Shown: one piece after another, positions 6,842 through 15,788 of the stretch
Layout of the letters: each line of letters starts with the position of its first letter
Numbering within the stretch: position 1 is the stretch's first letter
DNA from: Planctomycetota bacterium
GTDB taxonomy: Bacteria > Planctomycetota > Phycisphaerae > SM23-33
Assembly (NCBI GenBank): GCA_022705325.1
Contig: JAKJER010000053.1
Span: 1-41,803, forward strand
Direction: 5' to 3'
DNA length: 41,803 nt
The notes under the pieces: model-generated
Database searches by the model: none
What the model saw: the letters and a program-made list of their open reading frames with translations, nothing else
What the model was told of the DNA's origin: nothing
Position numbers and translations under genes: made by a program

Positions 6842-9800
6842 TTACGCGGCGCGTCTCCGGCGGACGTATCCGCCCAGGCCCGCCGCCGCCAGGCCCACCA
6901 GGGCCATCGTGGCGGGCTCGGGAACGGTGGTCAGGCCCGTCAGGTAGACGTTCGTGCCGTCCTGGTAGATCCAGGCGCCGCCCCACTCGAGGGGCACGCC
7001 GCTGTAGTCGATGTCCCATTCGCCCACGGAGTCAACGGAGAAGTTGGCGAACAGCTCCCACACGTCGCTCGGCCGGGAGAAACCGCCCAGGTCCGCCAGG
7101 CGCAGGGTCCACTGGCCCAACGTCAACAGCCCGCCGTTGCCGTAGACCAGGTCGGACGCGCCGGCGGCCAGTTCCCACTCGTAGGTGGACCCGTTCTCCA
7201 TCGCGAGGCCGCCCAGAACGGTCAATTGCCCGGGGCTGGCGCCGGGGGCGATCGTGCCGCGGACCGAGAACCCGCCGACGACCGTGGCGGCGCCGGAGAC
7301 GTCGCGGAAGCTGATCCCGCCGGGGGCGCCGGTGAGCGTCAGCGTCACGCCGGGGGCGAGGGCAAGGTCGCCCAGGATCGCGGTGGTGGGCGAGGCCAGG
7401 TCCAGCGCGGAGCTGGCGGCGACCGAGAAGTGGGTGTTGGGTTCGTTGATCGCGCCGGCGATCTTGCCGGAGGCCCACCAGTTGGCCTGGCCGGCGTCGC
7501 CCGGATTGATGCGCACCTCGCTGCCGCCGGGACGCGTCACGTACCAGTTGGCGCTGTCCCCGCCGGCGAACTCCTGGCACATAATCATGAAGGCGTAGCT
7601 ATTGCCCGCGTCGAGCGTCTTGTACCCGTCGCTGCCCCAGGCGTAGGGGCCTACCCGCTCGGATGCGTCGAAAACGCCGTCATCGTTCACGTCGATGTAC
7701 ATCAGCGAGCGGTCGTCGCAGTCGCCGCGGAAGCGGTAGCTGCCGGTGGCGGTGGGGAAGAACCATCCGCTGAAGGCGGTGACGAAGTGGTCCGGCTTGG
7801 CCGTCAGGTCGGGGAACATGTCGGTCCAGCCGTTCAGGCTGTTCTGATCGCCCCACAACTGGACGGTGATGTTCTCGTTGTGCAGGGGGTTCTCCGTGAG
7901 GGCCAGGATCGAGCCGGCCTTGGAGCCCGTGAACACGCGGGTGGGGGAGTACTCGTAGCTCGCGCCGTCCAGGTTCAGCGGCGTCTCGTTGTCGGGCGTG
8001 CTGTTGAAGAGCGACCCGCGAATCTGGTTGAAGGCGTACGTGCTGGCGTTCTGGATGCTGACCGTGCCTCCGGACAGGGCGATCTGGCGAGGCGAGGCGC
8101 CGTTGCCCAGGTCCGCGCCGCTGACGCCCATCGACCCGCCGCTCGCGTCGAACGTCAGATCGCCGATCTTCAATCGCTGGCTGACCGTCACGCCCGGCGT
8201 GCCGGCGACGCCGCCCTTGACCTCCAGGCGGGCGAGCGTCCCGCCGCCGTTGAGGAGCACAGTTCCCTCGGTGACCCTGGCGGTGCCGCCATTGACCGCC
8301 CCGGCCACGTCGAGGGTGTAGTTGTCGGTCGATCTCAGGGTGAGCGTCTTGCCCGCGTCGATGCTCACGCCGTTGGTCGCGCTGCCCAGGGTCACCGTGA
8401 GCGGACCGGCCACGCCGCCGCCGGCCTGCCCGGCCGTCAGCGTGCCGCTGCCGGTGGCGTGGACCGCGTTGTCATACGCGACGCTGCCGCCGGCGCTGGA
8501 CAGCACGATCTCGCCGCCATTGACTTCCAGGGTGGCCGTGCCGAACGGATTCGAGCCGTGCACGCCGATCAGTCGGCCCGCCTGGGCGACGAAGGTGGCG
8601 CCCGCCAGGCCCGTGCCGGCCTGGTTGAGGATCAGGTCGGCGGCGCCCGTCTTGACGATGCTCCCGCCCGAGCCCCCGCCGTCAATCGCGCCGGGAGTGG
8701 TGGTCACCTGCGTGTCGAAACCGACCGTGCCGCCCCCGGCGATTGTCGTGCCGGTGAAGGTGATGCCCCCCGCGGCGCCCGAGGTCTTGAGGATCCCGTT
8801 CTGAAGCGTCAGGGTCCCGAAAGCGGCCGTGTGATCCGTGATTGCGTTGAGGCCGGAATTGGCGGTCACGGTGACGTCGGTGTCGGTCATGTCAATTGCG
8901 GCGATGCCGACCACGTAGCGGAACACCGAGCCGTCGCCGGGATCGAGGGCGTCGTTGTAGCTGAGCGCGTTCTCGTCGCCGATGTTCCCGGCCGCGAAGC
9001 GGAACCCGCAGATGCCGTCCGGGTCGGTGTCGGAATTGCCGATCAGGTTCCAGTTGCTGTCGCCGGCGCCGGTGTTCTGCTGGCCGGAGAAACCGTACCC
9101 GCCGCCGCCGTTCTGGAAGCGGACGTCGAAATCGTACCAGGCGCCGCCGCTGCCGTCGTCGTTCGTGGCGTTGAATACGGCGCGGTTCGCATCGTTCCAC
9201 CCGCCGACGTTCAGGAGGGTCGTGCCGGCGATCTTCAGGAAGGTGTTGTCGTCGTTCTGCTCGACGAAGGTCCACTCGCCAGGCGTGAGATAGATCTGCC
9301 CGGTGTAGATCAGGGCGGTGTTGTCAGGCCCGGTCCCCGTGTCGTCGTGGGTCGACCGCCAGTGATTCTCGCGGATGTCGCCCAGGACGCCGTCGCGGAT
9401 CATGCCCTCGGGCCCGCGCAGGGACGTGCCCAGGTTGCCGGAGTTCGCGACGGTCTGCCAGTTGGTGTTGGAGTGCGACCCGGCCAGCAGGCCGGCCTGA
9501 TAGGTCGTCTGGCCTTGCACGGTGAACGTGCCGCCGTTGAGGACCAGGTCGGCCCCGCCGATCGGGTTGGACAAGGCCTGCATCTTCAACTCACCCGCGT
9601 CGACGCGGATCGTGTTGGACCCATCGATGACGTTGACGCCGCTCGACTGGTCGAAGCTGAGCGTGCCGGCGCCGGCCTTGACGAACGTGCCGCCCGCCGC
9701 CAGGGCCAGGTGACTGGCGCTGAGGCCGGTGCTGGTTTCAATCGTGGCGCCGTGGCCGGCGGTGATGCTCGCGACCGCGCCGCTGCCGGCCTTGAGGGTT

Positions 9801-10810
9801 GAGCCCGCGCCCAGTGTGATGGGGATGCCGGGGGCGTCCAGGCCGCCGGCCACGTCGAGCGTGTTGCCCGCGCCGATGACGAGCTGCCCACCGGTCATCG
9901 TCAGCGAAAGAGCGGCATGATTCGCCTCCACCGTGACGATGTCGCTGCCGATGACGGCCTTGGCGGACGCGTCGGGATGCGCGGGCGGGCCGCCTACCCA
10001 GCGGGCGTCGCCCCAGTTCCCGTTGCCGGCGCCGTCCCACGTCAACTCCGTGAACGGGCCCACCCAGATCTCCAGGTTCCGGGTCGCGTAGCTGCCGGTG
10101 CCGTTGCCGAAGGTCCAGTCCTGGCTGCCGCTGGACCCTTCGGGGATCTGATTGCCCAGCCCGCTGCCGCCGTTGGCGGTGATGCCAAAGATGCAGTTCC
10201 CGCTGGTGAGCGTGTCGTTGAGGGTGAACACCTGGAACGACCCGTGCCCGTTGCCCGTGGACCCGCCGCTGTCCTTCCAGTCGAACTTGGAGTCGCTGGA
10301 CCCGTACAACCCGCCGCCGCCCTGACTGTAGTTGCTGGCCCAGAACTCGATGATGCCGTTGGCATATGTGCCCGGTGTGACGCTGGCGTAGTTTGTCTCC
10401 ACCCTCAGATTGCTGACCAACGTGCCGTTCTGAACGATGCCGGTTCCCGCCTTCGGCACGCCGACCATCGTCGGGCTGCTGTTGAAGGTGTTCATCGACA
10501 CCCACACCCAGTTGCCGCCCAGTTCCACGTAGTAGCCTACGCGGGAGAACGACCCGGCTGCAATGCCCGCCGAGTTGTCGACGGTGTACGCGTCATTGAA
10601 GTCGAACTGGTTGTTGTCGACCGCATACAGGAGCTGCATCCCGCTCATCTCCCCGGCCGAGACCTTGGTGGGGGCGATGGAGTCGGCATGGACCGTGCCC
10701 GCCGCGCCAAGCACGACGCACATCGACAGGAGGACCATCGACACAGTCCACAACCGCCGAGCGACCACAACGCGACAATTCAACTCCGAACGGATCGTTC
10801 GTGAAGACAT
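6842..10810 (-). CDS. Giant PA14 / autotransporter-repeat PEP-CTERM surface protein
   Basis: A 1,322-residue secreted protein. The signal sequence has an extended n-region and core VSMVLLSMCVVLGAAGTVHA. Residues about 50-260 form a Gly/Asn-rich domain with short beta-like stretches that I recognise only loosely. From about 260, LTWDGAGNGNWGDARW and many NTLDVAGG/ITLGAGSTL-type segments are autotransporter-associated beta-strand repeats, forming a long beta-solenoid. Two PA14-like carbohydrate-binding domains are inserted: about 470-640 (GEWTFVEQNDDNTFLKIAG) and 983-1110 (SYRFRGDCDDRSLMYIDVND). The C-terminus VPEPATMALVGLAAAGL plus RRRRAA is a PEP-CTERM signal. ATG 10810 has GAGGAG upstream. 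Probably a cell-surface adhesin or glycan binder; no enzyme domain is visible. Confidence 0.88.
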   Translation of the reverse strand: MSSRTIRSELNCRVVVARRLWTVSMVLLSMCVVLGAAGTVHADSIAPTKVSAGEMSGMQLLYAVDNNQFDFNDAYTVDNSAGIAAGSFSRVGYYVELGGNWVWVSMNTFNSSPTMVGVPKAGTGIVQNGTLVSNLRVETNYASVTPGTYANGIIEFWASNYSQGGGGLYGSSDSKFDWKDSGGSTGNGHGSFQVFTLNDTLTSGNCIFGITANGGSGLGNQIPEGSSGSQDWTFGNGTGSYATRNLEIWVGPFTELTWDGAGNGNWGDARWVGGPPAHPDASAKAVIGSDIVTVEANHAALSLTMTGGQLVIGAGNTLDVAGGLDAPGIPITLGAGSTLKAGSGAVASITAGHGATIETSTGLSASHLALAAGGTFVKAGAGTLSFDQSSGVNVIDGSNTIRVDAGELKMQALSNPIGGADLVLNGGTFTVQGQTTYQAGLLAGSHSNTNWQTVANSGNLGTSLRGPEGMIRDGVLGDIRENHWRSTHDDTGTGPDNTALIYTGQIYLTPGEWTFVEQNDDNTFLKIAGTTLLNVGGWNDANRAVFNATNDDGSGGAWYDFDVRFQNGGGGYGFSGQQNTGAGDSNWNLIGNSDTDPDGICGFRFAAGNIGDENALSYNDALDPGDGSVFRYVVGIAAIDMTDTDVTVTANSGLNAITDHTAAFGTLTLQNGILKTSGAAGGITFTGTTIAGGGTVGFDTQVTTTPGAIDGGGSGGSIVKTGAADLILNQAGTGLAGATFVAQAGRLIGVHGSNPFGTATLEVNGGEIVLSSAGGSVAYDNAVHATGSGTLTAGQAGGGVAGPLTVTLGSATNGVSIDAGKTLTLRSTDNYTLDVAGAVNGGTARVTEGTVLLNGGGTLARLEVKGGVAGTPGVTVSQRLKIGDLTFDASGGSMGVSGADLGNGASPRQIALSGGTVSIQNASTYAFNQIRGSLFNSTPDNETPLNLDGASYEYSPTRVFTGSKAGSILALTENPLHNENITVQLWGDQNSLNGWTDMFPDLTAKPDHFVTAFSGWFFPTATGSYRFRGDCDDRSLMYIDVNDDGVFDASERVGPYAWGSDGYKTLDAGNSYAFMIMCQEFAGGDSANWYVTRPGGSEVRINPGDAGQANWWASGKIAGAINEPNTHFSVAASSALDLASPTTAILGDLALAPGVTLTLTGAPGGISFRDVSGAATVVGGFSVRGTIAPGASPGQLTVLGGLAMENGSTYEWELAAGASDLVYGNGGLLTLGQWTLRLADLGGFSRPSDVWELFANFSVDSVGEWDIDYSGVPLEWGGAWIYQDGTNVYLTGLTTVPEPATMALVGLAAAGLGGYVRRRRAA

Positions 10811-11072
10811 ACGGCTTCTCCTCTTCCTCGATTCTGTTCCGCACCGTTTTCGACTACGATCTCAAAGGACATGCGCTCCGGCTCTCCAGCGTTCCCCAGG
10901 CAACCTGTGGGAAGCCGCTGCAAGGACCGGATAACAGTCCCATTCTACTCCCCGGGCGAGAATGCGCCTAGGCCCATTCCGAGGATTCTCCCGGCCGGGG
11001 GATATCCGCCGCAGGGCCGGTGCGGTCGGACAACTAGCCGCCGCCGGTCGCTCTCACCCCCGCGTCGCGGCC

Positions 11073-11771
11073 TCACCGCCTGCGACCATGATAGACCATG
11101 ATCGCCTCGCCGGGCGAAACCGCCGACAGGATGGCAAAGCCCGCGCGTTGCAGCAGGCCCTCCATGATCCACGAGAAGGTGCTGAATTCTCGGGCCACGT
11201 GGCGGGCGACCTCGGTCCGCATTTTTGGGAAGGCTTCCACGAACCGTTCCAGGGCCTGCTCGGGCTCTTCGCCGTCGGCTACCGAAAAGACCACGTCCTT
11301 CAGCAGCAACTGCCCGCCGGGCCTCAGCACCCTCGCCACGTTCCGCAGGGCGACCAGCTTCCAGGCGTCGCTCAGATGGTGCAGGGCCAGCCCCGAGACG
11401 ACGGCATCGAACGAACCGTCCGCAAAGGGCATCGTCAGGAAGCCGCACCGGTGCGCGCTGAGCCCGGCCAGGCCGTCTTGCTCCGCCCTGGCCCGGACAT
11501 AGTCCACCATGGCCCCGGAGACGTCGATCGCCGTGGTCCGCATTCCTGCCCTGGCGGCGGCCAGAGCAAAGCGCCCGGTCCCGCACCCGATTTCGAGAAC
11601 GTCGGCGCCTTTCGGAAGGCCCAGCAGGCGGAGAATCCCCGCGTTCTCGCGATCGACGTCTCGGACCTGCGCCATGCGGGCGTCGTAAGCCGCCACCTCC
11701 GCCACGTCTGCGTAGTCCGTCCCCACCTGCCGCATTTCGTCCCACAGCCAGTCTGGTTGGTTCCTGCTCAT
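11073..11771 (-). CDS. Class I SAM-dependent methyltransferase
   Basis: A 232-residue cytoplasmic protein of the Methyltransf_11/UbiE-like class. Motif I is LEIGCGTGRFALAAARAG, followed by the acidic ribose-contact region TTAIDVSGAMVDY, motif II DGSFDAVVSGLALHHL, and motif III VLRPGGQLLLKDVVF. The substrate cannot be told from sequence; similar proteins methylate quinones, small molecules or tRNA. I start at ATG 11771 (MSRNQPDW) because the longer frame covers a basic, low-quality stretch. Upstream there is no good ribosome site; instead a possible -10 (GACAAT) lies 6 bp from the ATG, so the mRNA may be leaderless. It is divergent from the zinc-ribbon gene at 11961. Confidence 0.87.
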   Translation of the reverse strand: MSRNQPDWLWDEMRQVGTDYADVAEVAAYDARMAQVRDVDRENAGILRLLGLPKGADVLEIGCGTGRFALAAARAGMRTTAIDVSGAMVDYVRARAEQDGLAGLSAHRCGFLTMPFADGSFDAVVSGLALHHLSDAWKLVALRNVARVLRPGGQLLLKDVVFSVADGEEPEQALERFVEAFPKMRTEVARHVAREFSTFSWIMEGLLQRAGFAILSAVSPGEAIMVYHGRRR

Positions 11772-11960
11772 GCCGCCATTGTCGCAGGTGTCCGATGGAA
11801 GTGGAAGTTGCAGCTCCGACCGACATCCGCCCGGCCTTCTGGACCGGACTGCCAGACGCTCTGGGGGTTCTGACCGTAAGGAGAAACCCCGAAATCCAGT
11901 GCCTGGGACCTTCCGGAAACGTACATTGCACCTTGGAGCAAACTGGAGGAAAGGCAAGAC

Positions 11961-12170
11961 ATGACAGCAGACGGCTCATGCACCAACCGCGGCCGGCAGG
12001 GGGGTGGCGGGCATCAGCAGAAGGTCATCCAATACAACTGCCCCACGTGCGGCCGGTCGTTGGACAACCCGTCCCACATGGCCGGGCGCAACGATGAGTG
12101 CGACGGCTGCGGGTACGTGCACCTCGTGCCGGCGGAGGACTCCTGTTGTCCGCAAGGCTGGCCCGGCTGA
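11961..12170 (+). CDS. Small zinc-ribbon protein
   Basis: A 69-residue protein. Residues 25-57 form a four-cysteine zinc ribbon, YNCPTCGRSLDNP then DECDGCGYVHLVP, with Cys27, Cys30, Cys47 and Cys50 as predicted ligands. The N-terminus is Gly/Gln-rich and probably flexible. AGGAAAGG lies 9 bp before ATG 11961. Similar tiny ribbons are common in planctomycetes and often unannotated; role unknown, perhaps nucleic-acid or protein binding. A large hairpin follows the stop codon. Confidence 0.7.
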   Translation: MTADGSCTNRGRQGGGGHQQKVIQYNCPTCGRSLDNPSHMAGRNDECDGCGYVHLVPAEDSCCPQGWPG

Positions 12171-12192
12171 AACCCCATCCGATTCGTTACGT

Positions 12193-12250
12193 CGCAGTGG
12201 AGGCAGAACATGCCCCGGTTTGTTCCGGGTGTCCACTGCGGCGTTTGTTT
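12193..12250 (+). terminator. Two-level hairpin after the zinc-ribbon gene
   Basis: Outer arms CGCAGTGGA (12193-12201) and TCCACTGCG (12232-12240) enclose an inner CCCGG (12214-12218)/CCGGG (12225-12229) hairpin. T-rich GCGTTTGTTTCTGG begins at the base of the stem. It probably terminates the zinc-ribbon transcript. Confidence 0.5.
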
Positions 12251-12337
12251 CTGGCCGGCCCTGCGAGCCCTTGAAACGTGTCCCTTCGCCGGGCGCCCCG
12301 GCGTGCACCCCGTCTTCCGATCTCGCCGACGCGAGCC

Positions 12338-13558
12338 CTACAGCGAGTACTGGGGGATCTTCATCGTCTCGCCGTCCTTCACGGCGGACAGGTGCGCATA
12401 ATAGCCGCACGTGGTCATGTTGAGGGCGTCGATAACGCCCACGCGGGGTGTTCGCCCGCGGAGGATGGCGTCGATGAAGTCGTCGCCGAGATAGCCGTGC
12501 GAGCCTCCATGCCCGCCCGCCTCGACGCCGGGGGGCAGGGCGTACTTCTTGAGTTTGAGCCCGCCCTTGACGGCTTCGTGATAGCGCTGGCTCCCGGTTC
12601 GGTCGCCGGTGAAGGTGCGGTTGAAGCCCCCGTATTCGCCGCGGATGCGCCCGGCTTCGAGGTACTCGCCCTGCGAGGCGCAGACGATCATGCGGGCGAT
12701 GCCGCCCTCGGCGGTGCGGAACAGGCCCACCTCGGAGTTGAAGACGTTGCCGATCGCGTTGGGCCTGCGGTGGGCCGGGTCGAACGGCGCGGTCCCCTGG
12801 CAGGAGACCTCGGTAAAGGCCTTGTGCGTCACGCCCACGTAGTAGGCCGTCGCGTGCGTGGGGTACCACATCGGACAGCCGTTGGCCCGCCAGTTCTTGT
12901 ACGAGCCCAGCGTGGCCGTGCCCAGCACGTGCGGGTGGCAGTACTCCCCCTCGCTGTAGACCAGGCGCCCGAACACCCCGGCCGCGTAGAGCTTCTCCAT
13001 CGCGTAGAGGTCGTCGTGGAAGCACGAGGTCTCGAACATGGCGTAGACGAGGCCCTTGTTCTTCTTACAGCATTCGAGCAGGCGCTCGGCGTCGTCGATG
13101 TCGCTCCGGAAGGCGGGCACCGCCGTGGCCACGTGCTTGCCGTGCTCCATGCAGAGCACGGCGTGCTTGGCGTGGGCCGGGGCGTCGGTGGCGCAGTAGA
13201 TCGCCTCGATGCGGTCGTCCTTGACCATCTCCTCCAGCGAGGGGTAGGTCTTGGCGCAGCGGGCCTGCTTGGCCATCTCGGCGCAGCGGTCCGGCAGCAG
13301 GTCGCTCACCGCGATCAGCTCCACGTTGGGGTGATGCTGAAGCCCGAACTGGAGCCCGAACTTGCAGACCCCGTGTCCGACGATGCCCACGCGGACCTTG
13401 TGGTCGCTGAAGGGCTTCCACGCAGCCGACTTGTCCACGTCGGTCCTGGTCTGGTCGAAGCCGGGGATCTTCTCTTTTGGGGCCCCGGTCGAGGCAGAAA
13501 CCGCCCCGCCCAGTGCAGCCGCCGAGCCGGCGACGAAACTGCGACGCGAAAGCTTCAT
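12338..13558 (-). CDS. Tat-exported Gfo/Idh/MocA family protein lacking the EKP motif
   Basis: A 406-residue protein. A Tat signal (LSRRSFVAGSAAALGGAV) is followed by a Rossmann NAD-binding domain (VRVGIVGHGVCKFGLQ) and the C-terminal alpha/beta domain of the family. The usual EKP lysine motif after the Rossmann fold reads GKHVATAVPAF, so the family's catalytic lysine is absent. HV-x-x-x-VPA and the FGRLVYSEGEY and YPTHATAYYVGVTH segments resemble GH109-like NAD-dependent glycosidase relatives more than classic dehydrogenases. That is a family-level inference and the substrate is unknown. Exported proteins of this family are typical of planctomycetes and act on sugars outside the cytoplasm. 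ATG 13558 has AAGGAG 7 bp upstream. It lies 24 bp downstream of the ABC gene on the same strand, so probably co-transcribed. Confidence 0.88.
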   Translation of the reverse strand: MKLSRRSFVAGSAAALGGAVSASTGAPKEKIPGFDQTRTDVDKSAAWKPFSDHKVRVGIVGHGVCKFGLQFGLQHHPNVELIAVSDLLPDRCAEMAKQARCAKTYPSLEEMVKDDRIEAIYCATDAPAHAKHAVLCMEHGKHVATAVPAFRSDIDDAERLLECCKKNKGLVYAMFETSCFHDDLYAMEKLYAAGVFGRLVYSEGEYCHPHVLGTATLGSYKNWRANGCPMWYPTHATAYYVGVTHKAFTEVSCQGTAPFDPAHRRPNAIGNVFNSEVGLFRTAEGGIARMIVCASQGEYLEAGRIRGEYGGFNRTFTGDRTGSQRYHEAVKGGLKLKKYALPPGVEAGGHGGSHGYLGDDFIDAILRGRTPRVGVIDALNMTTCGYYAHLSAVKDGETMKIPQYSL

Positions 13559-13582
13559 CGTGCGCTCCTTGAAATAGTGGAA

Positions 13583-15724
13583 TCAGCCGCCAGACGCCTC
13601 GAACTGGGTGCGGTAGAGGTGCCTGTACAGTTCGCAGCGTTCGAGCAGTTCGGCGTGGGTGCCGCTGTCGAGGATTCGCCCGTCGGACATGACGACGATG
13701 CGGTCGGCCGACAGGACGGTGGCGAAGCGATGGGCGATCATGAGGGTGGTCCGCCCCTTGACGAACTCCTCCATGGCCAGGTGGATCTTGCGTTCGCTGT
13801 CGGAGTCGATCTGGCTGGTGGCCTCGTCGAAGATGAGGATGGAGGGATCGCGCAGGATGGCTCGGGCGATGGCGATGCGCTGCCTCTGCCCGCCGGAGAG
13901 GGTGGCGCCGTGCTCGCCGACCATGGTCTCGTAGGCCTCGGGCAGGTCGCGGACGAACTCGTCGACGAAGGCCTGGCGGGCGGCGGCGAGCACGTCGGCG
14001 TCGCGCGGGCGGCGCAGGCCGTAGGCGACGTTCTCGCGGATGGTGGCGTGGAAGATGATCGTCTCCTGCGTCACCAGCCCGATCTGGCGGCGCAGGGAGC
14101 GGACGGAGTGCTGGCTGACGTCCAGCCCGTCCAGCAGGATCTGCCCCTCGGTGGGGTCGGCCAGGCGGGGCACCAGCGACAGGAGCGTGGTTTTGCCGCA
14201 GCCGTTGGGCCCGACGATGGCGACCTTCTGCCCGGCCTGGATGGTCAGGTTGACGCCGGCGATCGCGTCGACCGCGGCGCCGGGATAGCGGAAGCGGACG
14301 TTGCGGAACTCCAGGTTCCGGTTGTGGCGGGGGAGCATGGGGGCGTTGGCCACGCGGGGTTCCTGGGGGCGGTCCATCATCTCGAAGATGCGCCCGGCCG
14401 CCGCGTCGGCCCGCTGGAAGCGAGTGATGACGTGGGCGAGCTTGCGGACGGGGTCGAAGGTGGCCATCAGGGCCCCGATCCAGGTCATGAAGATCTCGCG
14501 ATCCATCTGGCCGCCGAGGACGAAATACCCGGCGACGCCGACGGCGGCGCAGGCGGCCATGATGCCCAGCCCCTCCACGACGGGCGCGGTGGCCGAGTCG
14601 ATGCGGGCCATCTTGCGCTGCTGGCGGAGGAGCTGGCGGTTGACGCGGAAGAATCGCTTCCGCTCCCCGCCTTCCATGGTGTAGGCCTTGACCACGCGGA
14701 TGCCGATGAGGGTCTCCTCGAGGACGGCCAGCATGAGCGACCAACTCTCCAGGGCGCGGCGGGAGGCCTTCTTCATGATCCGTCCGAAGCGGTGGATGAG
14801 GAAGAAGACGGGCGGCCCGGCGACGGCGGCCAGCAGGGTGAGCTTCCACGAGAAGAACAGGGCGACGATGAGGGAGGCGACCATCTTGCCCGGCTCGACG
14901 AGGGTCTTGCCGAAGAGGGTGGTTTGGCCGCTGGCCAGCTCGTTGGAGTCCTGGATGAAGCGGCTCATGGTGTCGGTGACGCCCTGCTGGGAGAAGAACG
15001 TGGTGGGCATATGCAGGACGGCGTTGTAGTTCTCGCATCGCAGGTCCATCAGGGCGCGGTTGACGGTGTCCTGGACGATGAACTCCTGGAGAAAGCGCAT
15101 GACCTCGCGGACGAGGGTGACAACGACCAGGATGACCAGGAGCCAGACGAGCATGGGCAGGCGGCCGGGCATGTCGGCGGGCTCGGGGACGGCCGAGGCG
15201 ATGCGGGCCAGCCAGCGGGAAAAGGTGCTGGCCCGGCCGAGGGTGACCTCGACGGATGTGACCTCGCGGGTCTTCTGGTCCATGACGTAGAGATCGATCC
15301 TTCCGCCGTCGCCGGCCTGCCAGAGCTCGCGGGCGAGGGTGTCGCCGCGGACGACCTGGGGCCCCTGGCCTGCGGGGGTCAGGCCGATGAGCCACTGGTT
15401 GGCCCGCAGGCCGGCGCGGTCGGCTGGGCCGGCAGGTTCGACTCGGACGATGTCGAGGATGAGGGCGAGGTTCTGGCCTTGGGGGCTCTGGACGCCCTCG
15501 GGAGCCATGCGCTGGACGATGGTGGCGCCCAGGCGGTTGTCGGCGACGCTGTTGTACGCCCACCCGTGCAGGCCCTCGGAAGACAAAAGGATCTTCATCG
15601 TGGGCAGCACGGCGGCCAGCCCGCCGCCCCAGAGCACGGAGATGGCCAGCACGCACAGCAAGGCCCCGCCCAGGCGCACCCGGTAGGGCCAGAGATACCG
15701 CATCGATCGCCAGAAATCTTTCAT
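13583..15724 (-). CDS. MsbA-type ABC exporter with an extracytoplasmic PDZ domain
   Basis: A 713-residue half-transporter (membrane domain plus ATPase). TM1 is about residues 18-46 and TM2 about 188-208. Between them, where MsbA/LmrA-type proteins have only a short loop, lies ~140 residues including a PDZ-like domain (about 85-163) with VEPAGPADRAGLRANQWLIG and a closing VEVTLG. The remaining helices follow the normal pattern. The nucleotide-binding domain has Walker A GPNGCGKT (505-512), signature LSGGQ (609-613), Walker B ILIFDE (629-634) and an H-loop in LMIAHRF. Family members export lipids, LPS precursors, peptides or drugs. No Shine-Dalgarno precedes ATG 15724; a promoter -10 ends 10 bp away. 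Neighbours: a Gfo/Idh/MocA gene downstream and a lipoprotein gene upstream. Confidence 0.93.
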   Translation of the reverse strand: MKDFWRSMRYLWPYRVRLGGALLCVLAISVLWGGGLAAVLPTMKILLSSEGLHGWAYNSVADNRLGATIVQRMAPEGVQSPQGQNLALILDIVRVEPAGPADRAGLRANQWLIGLTPAGQGPQVVRGDTLARELWQAGDGGRIDLYVMDQKTREVTSVEVTLGRASTFSRWLARIASAVPEPADMPGRLPMLVWLLVILVVVTLVREVMRFLQEFIVQDTVNRALMDLRCENYNAVLHMPTTFFSQQGVTDTMSRFIQDSNELASGQTTLFGKTLVEPGKMVASLIVALFFSWKLTLLAAVAGPPVFFLIHRFGRIMKKASRRALESWSLMLAVLEETLIGIRVVKAYTMEGGERKRFFRVNRQLLRQQRKMARIDSATAPVVEGLGIMAACAAVGVAGYFVLGGQMDREIFMTWIGALMATFDPVRKLAHVITRFQRADAAAGRIFEMMDRPQEPRVANAPMLPRHNRNLEFRNVRFRYPGAAVDAIAGVNLTIQAGQKVAIVGPNGCGKTTLLSLVPRLADPTEGQILLDGLDVSQHSVRSLRRQIGLVTQETIIFHATIRENVAYGLRRPRDADVLAAARQAFVDEFVRDLPEAYETMVGEHGATLSGGQRQRIAIARAILRDPSILIFDEATSQIDSDSERKIHLAMEEFVKGRTTLMIAHRFATVLSADRIVVMSDGRILDSGTHAELLERCELYRHLYRTQFEASGG

Positions 15725-15734
15725 GAGACGAAAG

Positions 15735-15763
15735 AGTGTACCCGGGCGAGGGGCAATTGTCTA
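15735..15763 (-). promoter_or_regulatory. Promoter of the PDZ-ABC exporter, near-leaderless
   Basis: On the minus strand TAGACA (15763-15758) and TACACT (15740-15735) are 17 bp apart. The -10 ends only 10 bp before ATG 15724, predicting a leader of roughly 3-4 nt. Confidence 0.6.
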
Positions 15764-15788
15764 TTGAAGTAGACCCGGGACGGCGGGC

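Noticed and set aside
6839..9802. A 987-residue plus-strand frame
   Set aside because: It is the complement of the giant PEP-CTERM gene; composition is Arg/Gly/Ala-rich with no domain. High GC creates long empty antisense frames.
12278..15772. A 1,164-residue plus-strand frame
   Set aside because: It lies antisense to the Gfo/Idh/MocA and ABC genes and shows only low-complexity Gly/Asp/Val sequence.
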